From the NCBI RefSeq assembly GCF_013387495.1, contig NZ_JABZEE010000037.1, forward strand, positions 62,001 to 126,000: a DNA stretch of 64,000 bases, in the 5' to 3' direction. This document shows positions 58,576 to 64,000 of the stretch, piece after piece; the stretch's first letter is position 1; every line of letters begins with the position of its first letter. The notes beneath the pieces were generated by a model. It was not told the DNA's origin, made no database searches, and saw nothing but the letters and a program-made list of their open reading frames with translations. Source of the stretch: Streptomyces sp. PKU-EA00015 (GTDB lineage Bacteria; Actinomycetota; Actinomycetes; Streptomycetales; Streptomycetaceae). Position numbers and translations under genes: made by a program.

Positions 58576-59013
58576 ATGTTGATGCGCACTGACCCCTTCC
58601 GTGAGCTGGACCGGCTCACCCAGCAGCTTCTGGGGACGTCCGGCACCTGGTCCAGGCCGTCGGCCATGCCGATGGACGCCTACCGGGAGGGCGACGAATA
58701 CGTCATCGCATTCGACCTGCCCGGTGTCTCCTCCGACGCGATCGACATCGACGTCGAGCGGCACATGCTGACGGTCAAGGCGGAGCGGCGACCGGTCCAG
58801 AAGGCGGACGACGTGCAGATGGAGCTCTCGGAGCGTCCACTGGGCGTCTTCTCCCGGCAGGTCATGCTCGCGGATACCCTGGACACCGAGAACATCAGGG
58901 CCGACTACGACGCCGGTGTGCTGACACTGCGCATCCCGATCGCCGAGCGGGCCAAGCCCCGCAAGATCGCGATCGGCGGCGCGGACACCACGCGCAAGCA
59001 GATCGGCCACTGA
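58576..59013 (+). CDS. hsp18: Hsp20/Hsp18 small heat-shock protein
   Basis: A 145-residue alpha-crystallin-type chaperone. The N-terminal arm (MLMRTDPFRELDRLTQQL) is followed by the crystallin domain from about 32 to 125 (VIAFDLPGVSSDAIDIDVE, GVLTLRIPIAE) and a short tail with KPRKIAIG, the I-x-I-type contact. It holds unfolding proteins in a refoldable state. GGAGG lies 9 nt before the ATG at 58576. Expression should be heat-induced through loss of the RheA-like repressor, whose operators occupy the promoter. Confidence 0.95.
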   Translation: MLMRTDPFRELDRLTQQLLGTSGTWSRPSAMPMDAYREGDEYVIAFDLPGVSSDAIDIDVERHMLTVKAERRPVQKADDVQMELSERPLGVFSRQVMLADTLDTENIRADYDAGVLTLRIPIAERAKPRKIAIGGADTTRKQIGH

Positions 59014-59113
59014 GGCACCTCCTCGGCAGAGCGGCGGAGGACGGGGCGCCTGTCTCCCCCTCCTCGTCCCGGCCTCCGCTCCACGCCGTGCCGCGCCGGA
59101 AAGGGGGACAGCG

Positions 59114-59512
59114 GTGGTGCACATGCGATGGGAAGCGTTTCTGGAAGCGGTCCAGGAGCGCGGTGAGTACCCCACGAGGTCCGAGGCGGAACGGGCGGCC
59201 CGTGTGGTCCTCGCGCTGCTGGGCGCGCACCTGGTGGGCGAGGAGAGGAACGAACTCGCCGCCCGCCTGCCGGAGACGTACGCCCTGATCCTCCTCAATC
59301 CCCTGCGTGCCGCCGAACCGCTGGGCCCCGACCGGTTCGTCCGGGCCACGGCGGCGTGGATCGACGGAGCCACCGAGGAGACGGCCACGTGGGACACGAG
59401 CGCTGTCCTCAGCGTGGTGGCCGACGCGGCCGGTGACGAGCTCATGCGTCGGGTGCTGATCCAGCTCCCGCCCGGCTACGACCTGCTCTTCGGCCGGCCC
59501 CAGACCACCTGA
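59114..59512 (+). CDS. DUF2267-family protein
   Basis: A 132-residue helical protein matching DUF2267: an opening FLEAVQERGEYPTRSEAERA, then VVLALLGAHLVGEERNELAA and LPETYALIL, and a second half-repeat ending LPPGYDLLF. The function is unknown; such genes often neighbour small heat-shock genes in actinobacteria, as here. The start is uncertain among GTG 59114, GTG 59117 and ATG 59123; the GGGGGA before 59114 favours the first. Confidence 0.85.
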   Translation: MVHMRWEAFLEAVQERGEYPTRSEAERAARVVLALLGAHLVGEERNELAARLPETYALILLNPLRAAEPLGPDRFVRATAAWIDGATEETATWDTSAVLSVVADAAGDELMRRVLIQLPPGYDLLFGRPQTT

Positions 59513-59619
59513 GCGCCCGCAGGAGGCAGGCGCGGCGACGAACTGGACAACGGAGGTTGATCGGCGGACGGTGCGGGCACCACCGCGCCGTCCGCGCGTC
59601 GCGTCCGGGAGGCCGCGCG

Positions 59620-60339
59620 TCAGGCGAGTTCCGTGAAGGCCTCCACCGCATGGGTTCTGCCGGTGACGACGAGGATGTCGCCCGCCTCGACGACCGTCTC
59701 CGCGGTGGCGTACGTGAAGTCCTGCCCCGCACGTTTGATGCCGACGACCGTGACGCCGTACTGGCTGCGCACCCGCGACCTGCCGAGCGGCATGCCGGTG
59801 GCGACGCCGGGAGCGACGGTCTTGACGAGCGCGTAGTCGTCGTCGAACTGGATGAAGTCGAGCATCCGCCCGGTGACCAGGTGGGCCACCCGCTCGCCCA
59901 TGTCGTGCTCGGGCAGCACCACATGGGGGACGCCGAGGCGTTCCAGGATCTGGCCGTGCTGTCGGCTGACGGCCTTGGCCCAGATGTTGGGCACGCCGGC
60001 CTCCAGGAGGTTGGAGCTCACCAGGATGCTCGCCTCGATGTCGTTGCCGATGGCGACGACGGCGCTGGTGAACTCGTCCACTCCCAGCTGACGCAGCGCC
60101 TCCGGGTCGGTCGAGTCGGCGACCGCGGCATGGGTGAGGGTGTCGCTGTACCTCTGGACGAGGCGGGCGTCGTTGTCGATGCCCAGGACGTCCCAGCCCC
60201 GCCGCATGAGTTCGTTGGCCAGCGAGCTGCCGAAGCGGCCGAGGCCGATGACGGCGACCCGTTGATCGCCCGCCTGGCCTTGCTGGTCGGCCGCGCGCCT
60301 GCGGCGGCGCTTCCTCAGGGGGTGCAGGTGGTCAGCCAA
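59620..60339 (-). CDS. TrkA-type potassium channel regulatory subunit (RCK)
   Basis: A 239-residue RCK protein. A basic N-terminal tail (LRKRRRRR) is followed by the RCK_N Rossmann fold (VAVIGLGRFGSSLANELM, with acidic GIDND) and a TrkA_C domain from about 160. It gates the TrkH pore in response to ATP/ADP or NAD(H) and cyclic dinucleotides in some species. No ATG is available near the start of homology; TTG 60339, overlapping the trkH stop by 8 bases, is the best start, with GGAGG about 12 nt upstream. Translation is probably coupled to trkH. Confidence 0.88.
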   Translation of the reverse strand: MADHLHPLRKRRRRRAADQQGQAGDQRVAVIGLGRFGSSLANELMRRGWDVLGIDNDARLVQRYSDTLTHAAVADSTDPEALRQLGVDEFTSAVVAIGNDIEASILVSSNLLEAGVPNIWAKAVSRQHGQILERLGVPHVVLPEHDMGERVAHLVTGRMLDFIQFDDDYALVKTVAPGVATGMPLGRSRVRSQYGVTVVGIKRAGQDFTYATAETVVEAGDILVVTGRTHAVEAFTELA

Positions 60340-61705
60340 TGACGGGTCGCTCCTCCGGCAGTTGGTACCGACGTGTCCGCTCGCGCAGCGCGAGCGCCGA
60401 GACAAGAGTGATGGGGCCGATCCTGCCCACGAACATCAGCCCGATCAGGATCAGTTGGCCCACGGCGGGCAGGTCCGGGGTGATGCCCGTCGAGAGCCCG
60501 ACCGTGGCGAAGGCGGAGACGACCTCGAAGAGCACCGCGTCGAGGGACGCCCGGCTGACCGAGAGCAGCGCGAGCGTCGCCGCCATGACCAGTCCCACCC
60601 CGAGCAGGGCCACCGTCAGGGCCTGGCGCAGCACATGCGGTCCCAGGCGGCGCCCCAGGATCACCGAGTGCGGCTCACCGCGCACCTCGGCGAGCATCGC
60701 GGCGGCCAGGACCGCGAACGTGGTCACCTTGATGCCGCCCGCGGTGCCCGCGCTGCCGCCGCCGATGAACATCAGCACACAGGTCATCACGAGAGTCGAG
60801 GAGTGCAGGGCGCCCATGTCGATCGAGTTGAACCCGGCGGTCCGGCTCATCGCCGAGTAGAAGAAGGCGTTCAGGAGCTTGCCCGCGGTGTCGTGCGGGC
60901 CCAGCGTCCGGCTGTTGGTCCATTCCATCAGGCAGGTCAGCACCGTCCCGGCGATCAGCAGGAGAACCGTGGTGATGACGGTGAGCCTTGTGTGCAGGGT
61001 CCAGTTCCGGCGGCCGGTCGTCCGTGCCCGGTTCCGGTACCGCAGCATCTCCAGCAGGACGGGGAACCCGATGCCGCCGAGGATCACGGCGACCGCGATG
61101 GGCAGCGTCACCCAGGGGTCCTGCGCGTAGCGGGTCAGGCTGTCGGCGTGCAGCCCGAACCCGGCGTTGTTGAAGGCGGACACCGCGTGGAAGTAGCCGA
61201 GGTACGCCGCCTCGCCGTAACCCGAGCCGTATGTGTGGCGGAAGCGCAGCGTGAGGACCACGCTCACCGCGAGCTCGACGGCGAGGGTGGTGCCCGCGAC
61301 GCCGACGAGGACACGCCGCACGTCACCGATGCCCAGGCTCTTCGTCTCGGCCTGCGCCGTCAGCTGCATGCGCAGCCTCAGCCGCCCCGAGACCAGCAGG
61401 GCGAGGAGGGAGGCCATGGTCATGATGCCGAAGCCGCCGACCTGGAACAGCCCGAGGATCACCCCCTCGCCGAACCCGCTCCAGTACGTCCCCGTGTCGA
61501 CCACAGCGAGGCCGGTCACGCAGACGGCGGAGGTCGACATGAACAGGGCGGTCAGCACGCTGGTCGAGCGACCGTCCTCGGCGGCGGCGGGCAGCATCAG
61601 CAGCAGCGTGCCCAGTACCACGACGACGGCGAACCCCAGCACCACCACGCGGGCCGGGTGGACCACGAACAGGGAGCGCAACACGTGTGGCGCGCGTACC
61701 GACAT
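60332..61705 (-). CDS. TrkH/KtrB-type potassium uptake pore
   Basis: A 457-residue membrane protein with four pore-loop repeats. The selectivity filters are recognisable at STSAVCVTGLAV, FNNAGFGLH, SRTAGFNSID and FATVGLSTGI, each with the conserved glycine. It conducts K+ inward across the plasma membrane, driven by membrane potential or Na+/H+. ATG 61705 has GAAGGG about 6 nt upstream and is preferred to the GTG at 61726. It is cotranscribed with the RCK subunit gene, completing a Ktr/Trk system. Confidence 0.93.
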   Translation of the reverse strand: MSVRAPHVLRSLFVVHPARVVVLGFAVVVVLGTLLLMLPAAAEDGRSTSVLTALFMSTSAVCVTGLAVVDTGTYWSGFGEGVILGLFQVGGFGIMTMASLLALLVSGRLRLRMQLTAQAETKSLGIGDVRRVLVGVAGTTLAVELAVSVVLTLRFRHTYGSGYGEAAYLGYFHAVSAFNNAGFGLHADSLTRYAQDPWVTLPIAVAVILGGIGFPVLLEMLRYRNRARTTGRRNWTLHTRLTVITTVLLLIAGTVLTCLMEWTNSRTLGPHDTAGKLLNAFFYSAMSRTAGFNSIDMGALHSSTLVMTCVLMFIGGGSAGTAGGIKVTTFAVLAAAMLAEVRGEPHSVILGRRLGPHVLRQALTVALLGVGLVMAATLALLSVSRASLDAVLFEVVSAFATVGLSTGITPDLPAVGQLILIGLMFVGRIGPITLVSALALRERTRRYQLPEERPVIG

Positions 61706-61836
61706 CTCCCGGCCCTTCCGCCGCACATGTCACCGGACGGCCCCCGCGCCGGCAGCACGACGCCGGGGCACCGGCTGCTCACCCTAGCGCCGGTGCCCTG
61801 TCCGGAACGTCCGTGTATGCGGGGTGTCACGCGCTG

Positions 61837-61876
61837 TCGGCCCGTGCGGTCCCTCGCAGGGGACCGCACGGGCCGA
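61837..61876 (-). terminator. Very stable hairpin, 17-bp perfect stem
   Basis: The arm 61837-61853 (TCGGCCCGTGCGGTCCC) is the exact reverse complement of 61860-61876; the loop is TCGCAG. It follows the peroxiredoxin relic by 10 bp on the minus strand and is 132 bp upstream of trkH, so it outlived the gene it once terminated. Confidence 0.85.
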
Positions 61877-61886
61877 CGCGGCCGGC

Positions 61887-61994
61887 TCAGACGATGTTGC
61901 AGTACGGGAACCAGGCACTGCGGTAGGAGGTGAGGACGACCGGGCCCTGTGCGACCAGGTCCGCCCTGCTCGCCTGCGGGGTGAACGTGCGCTC
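61887..61994 (-). pseudogene. Relic: fragment of a peroxiredoxin-like (AhpC/TSA) protein
   Basis: The frame reads ERTFTPQASRADLVAQGPVV then LTSYRSAWFPYCNIV and a stop. In intact proteins this reads LTFYRGxWCPYCN; here the peroxidatic cysteine is a phenylalanine, a stop follows three residues later, and an in-frame TAG lies directly upstream. Only 35 codons remain. The stretch from 61706 to 62142 otherwise holds the hairpin above and no gene. Confidence 0.7.
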
Positions 61995-62142
61995 CTAGGC
62001 AGGCCCCGACCCAGCCGCCCCGAAGCGCACCGTGTCCGCCGCGCTCGGCGCGATGGCCCGGCAGACGGACCACGGACCGGCGCCTCGGCACGATGACCGA
62101 GCAGCCGCACGGGCCGTGCGCCGAGCGGCCGCCGCGGCCCCC

Positions 62143-62445
62143 TTATCGCGCGGGCACGGAGACGGCCGGCGCGCGACCGATCGGTGGCGGGGTCTCACTG
62201 TTCCGGGATGCCGGCGGCGCCATGAGAACCGCGGTGAGGATCATGCCCAGCAGGGCCACCACAGCGACGACGAGCGCCACCACCCACCGCCAGTCGTGCG
62301 GGTGGGACCTCTCGCGGGGCTCGCTCCGCACCTCGGCGAACTGCCCGTTCAGCGCGTCCATGCGCGAGGCGAGCTCGGGGTCGTCCCGGACGAGGAAGCG
62401 TTCGATCTCCGCGAGGGCGCGGCGGTCGTCCATCGGAGGATTCAT
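62143..62445 (-). CDS. DUF3040-family membrane protein
   Basis: A 100-residue protein with the DUF3040 N-terminus (DDRRALAEIERFLVRDDPELA), a charged linker and one hydrophobic stretch of about 23 residues (WVVALVVAVVALLGMILTAV), then a short proline-rich tail. It is a conserved actinobacterial inner-membrane protein of unknown role. ATG 62445 has AGGTGG 5 nt upstream and is preferred to GTG 62454. Confidence 0.85.
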   Translation of the reverse strand: MNPPMDDRRALAEIERFLVRDDPELASRMDALNGQFAEVRSEPRERSHPHDWRWVVALVVAVVALLGMILTAVLMAPPASRNSETPPPIGRAPAVSVPAR

Positions 62446-62618
62446 TCCGACCACCTGGTTCTTCGGAGCGGTAGCGGGAAGGCCGGCAGGGGGGTCGTCG
62501 GCTCGATGTGCGGGCCGCGACCGCGGATCGTGCTCCAGTTCCCGAGATTACCCGCGCTGCGTCCCGCCTGCCTGCGGCCGGGCCCCGCTCCGCCGAGGCA
62601 ACGGCCCGGAGAGGCGCC

Positions 62619-62624
62619 TATGCT
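62619..62624 (+). promoter_or_regulatory. -10 element TATGCT of a leaderless promoter
   Basis: TATGCT lies exactly 6 nt before ATG 62631, with no Shine-Dalgarno between them. This is the same layout as the boxes at 12584, 13113, 23068 and 29929. Confidence 0.5.
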
Positions 62625-62630
62625 CCGGCC

Positions 62631-62996
62631 ATGCGGCAGAGCGAGGTACTCAGGCATGTGATCGGCATCCTCACCCAGGCCTCCGAGTGGCAGCGCCTCC
62701 TGGAGGAGGACGTGGAACGTGACGACATCAACGACGAGGCGGATGTCGTCACTGCCCTCCTGAACGAGACGCTGCCGAGCGTCCAGGTGCCCGCCGACGC
62801 GACCGTCGAGGAGATCGCCGCCATCGTCGGCCGGGAACTCGGGGAGGCGGTCCAGCAGCTCGCCGGAGCGTTCACCGTCGCCTTCGTGACGTTGGCCGAG
62901 GTGCACGACTCGGGCCGGCAGGAGATCAGCTCCGCCGACGTCCTGCGGGAGCTCGCGCTGCGCGCGGAGGGGTTCGACGACATGGACGAGGAGTGA
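62631..62996 (+). CDS. Acidic helical protein of unknown function
   Basis: A 121-residue acidic protein, mostly helical by composition, with two longer helices (SEVLRHVIGILTQASEWQRL and VEEIAAIVGRELGEAVQQLA) and an acidic tail (FDDMDEE). I do not recognise a family beyond similar hypothetical proteins of actinobacteria. Third-position GC supports coding. The start ATG 62631 is set by a TATGCT box 6 nt upstream and by the lack of sense in the longer frame. It is divergent from the DUF3040 gene. Confidence 0.7.
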   Translation: MRQSEVLRHVIGILTQASEWQRLLEEDVERDDINDEADVVTALLNETLPSVQVPADATVEEIAAIVGRELGEAVQQLAGAFTVAFVTLAEVHDSGRQEISSADVLRELALRAEGFDDMDEE

Positions 62997-63486
62997 GCGT
63001 CCGTGTCGCTCAGCCGGCCACGGGGCCCGGCCACGGCGACGTCTTCCCGACACGGGAGTCGTCCGTCAGGGCGTCAGTGTCGCTCAGCCGGCCGCGGGGC
63101 CCGGACACGGCGACGTCCTGCGGACCTGCTCTGTCGGGCATCGTCCGCCATGCGTCCCTGCCGGACGTCCTCGGCCCACGGCGCCATCGGCTGGGCGGAC
63201 GCCTCTGTCGCGTCCGTGCGCACCGGGGGCCCGACGACGGACCGTCGCCGGGCACGGTGGCAGGCACGGGTGACGGGCCGTCCTCGGCGCTCGACCGGCA
63301 TCACGGGGCCGGACCGGCATCCTGGCGGCGGACCGCCGACGCGTCCGTACCGGCACCCGCGCCATGGGTATCAGGCGCGATTTTGAGGGCAAAGGGATTA
63401 CACCGGACACACCGCGGTGAAGGCGGCGTGGCCCCGTGCCGCTCCGGGCGGCGGGTCGAGTGCCGCCTGCCAGAAGGGCAGTGATC
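62997..63486. other. 490-bp gap without a supported gene
   Basis: Apart from the 41-bp direct repeat near its start, the stretch holds no frame with normal codon bias. Its last 130 bp include an AT-richer patch (GATTTTGAGGGCAAAGGGAT, 63380-63399) likely to be part of the promoter of the ligase gene at 63487, and AAGGG 8 nt before that start. Confidence 0.5.
63003..63117. repeat. 41-bp direct repeat, two copies 74 bp apart
   Basis: Copies at 63003-63043 and 63077-63117 begin GTGTCGCTCAGCCGGCC and end CACGGCGACGTC, with two mismatches. The 33 bp between them are not part of the repeat. They lie just after the stop of the acidic-protein gene. No coding frame runs through them. Confidence 0.8.
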
Positions 63487-64000
63487 GTGCGCAGTGTCGG
63501 AGTCGAGGAGGAACTCCTGCTCGTGGATGCCGCCTCCGGTGAACCACGGGCGCTCTCGCAAGCCGTGCTGGCGGCCGGCGCCCGCTCGGCGGCCGGCCAG
63601 GAGGACGGCTTCGAGGCGGAGCTGCAGCGCCAGCAGCTCGAATTCGCCACGCGACCCCAGACGGACATGGGCGCTCTGGCGCACGAGATCATCCTGTGGC
63701 GCGCCGAGGCCATGCGCCGGGCGGAGAAGCTGGGGGCGGGCGTCGCCGCCCTGGCGACCTCCCCGCTCCCCGTCGATCCTGTCATCGCGGCGGGGGAGCG
63801 GTACCGGTGGATGCGGGAGCAGTACGGGCTGACCGCCCAGGAGCAGCTCACCTGCGGCTGCCACGTGCACGTGTCGGTGGCCTCCGACGAGGAAGGCGTC
63901 GCCGTCCTGGACCGGATCCGGCCGTGGCTGTCCGTCCTGCTCGCTCTGAGCGCCAACTCCCCGTTCTGGCAGGGCCGGGACAGCGGGTACAGCAGTTACC
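63487..64000 (+). CDS. YbdK-family carboxylate-amine ligase, 5' part only
   Basis: The first 171 codons of a second glutamate-cysteine ligase 2-type enzyme, running off the right edge. It has the signature SVGVEEELLLVD at residues 3-14, QLEFATRPQTDMGALAHEI, CGCHVHVSVASDEE and ALSANSPFWQGRDSGYSSY, the same blocks as the paralogue at 1762-2910. The second of two GTG codons (63487) is chosen because AAGGG lies 8 nt before it; GTG 63481 would be only 2 nt away. The enzyme is an ATP-dependent amide-bond former; the substrate is unknown. Confidence 0.88.
   Translation, partial: MRSVGVEEELLLVDAASGEPRALSQAVLAAGARSAAGQEDGFEAELQRQQLEFATRPQTDMGALAHEIILWRAEAMRRAEKLGAGVAALATSPLPVDPVIAAGERYRWMREQYGLTAQEQLTCGCHVHVSVASDEEGVAVLDRIRPWLSVLLALSANSPFWQGRDSGYSSY

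Noticed and set aside
1..64000. CRISPR array, tRNA or rRNA genes, prophage or conjugative element
   Set aside because: No spaced short repeats, cloverleaf sequences, rRNA motifs, integrases, capsid or transfer genes were seen. Only visual inspection was possible; a covariance-model scan for tRNA would settle that part.

Overview
The window is chromosomal DNA of a Streptomyces or close relative. It has very high GC, third-position GC bias in every real frame, frequent GTG and TTG starts, mycothiol-dependent formaldehyde chemistry, several Tat substrates, and actinobacterial families such as DUF6131, DUF2267, DUF3040 and a RheA-like/Hsp18 pair. No rRNA, tRNA, CRISPR array, prophage or complete insertion sequence was seen. 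The content is accessory: metabolic islands, secreted hydrolases, and an unusual number of gene relics.

Layout. 0-6.3 kb: an MFS exporter (runs off the left edge) divergent from a 2OG-Fe dioxygenase with a nested inverted repeat between them; a YbdK-type carboxylate-amine ligase, a CPA1 antiporter and an NDH-2-like dehydrogenase. 6.3-15.4 kb: LigD-type phosphoesterase, methyltransferase, FAD monooxygenase, an XRE-cupin/EamA/PaiB/GNAT group, a PP2C (SpoIIE-type) phosphatase and a MASE1 membrane protein. 15.5-16 kb: a nitrilase-family relic beside a 200-bp MITE-like element. 16.1-18.1 kb: secreted GH5 enzyme. 18.1-23.7 kb: a TetR-controlled operon (ferritin-like hydrolase, PDR reductase, M24-fold protein, EphD-like hydrolase/SDR fusion). 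23.8-30.9 kb: a decayed TetR/permease/amidohydrolase locus, an intact permease plus Tat-exported amine oxidase operon, and an aldo/keto reductase.

31-44.8 kb is the most coherent system: an eight-gene minus-strand run encoding choline to glycine conversion (choline dehydrogenase, permease, betaine aldehyde dehydrogenase, Rieske betaine monooxygenase, dimethylglycine oxidase, sarcosine oxidase) led by formaldehyde disposal genes (mycothiol-dependent dehydrogenase and an MBL hydrolase). An IclR regulator sits next, and divergent from it a Rieske ferredoxin and its FAD reductase, which probably feed electrons to the oxygenase. A 9-bp motif is shared by the promoters of the two arms.

45-64 kb: cold-shock protein, zinc-type oxidoreductase, a streptogrisin and a subtilisin-like protease sharing one terminator, a partly decayed polysaccharide locus (Gfo/Idh dehydrogenase, broken discoidin protein, broken LacI, PL8 lyase, DUF2264 protein), the RheA-like repressor/Hsp18 pair with tandem operators, a TrkH/TrkA potassium pair, a peroxiredoxin relic, and a second YbdK-family ligase that runs off the right edge. 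Several genes have leaderless promoters (TAnnnT then 6-7 nt to the start codon). At least ten relics are recognisable, including two places where a divergent gene pair has lost both 5' ends.
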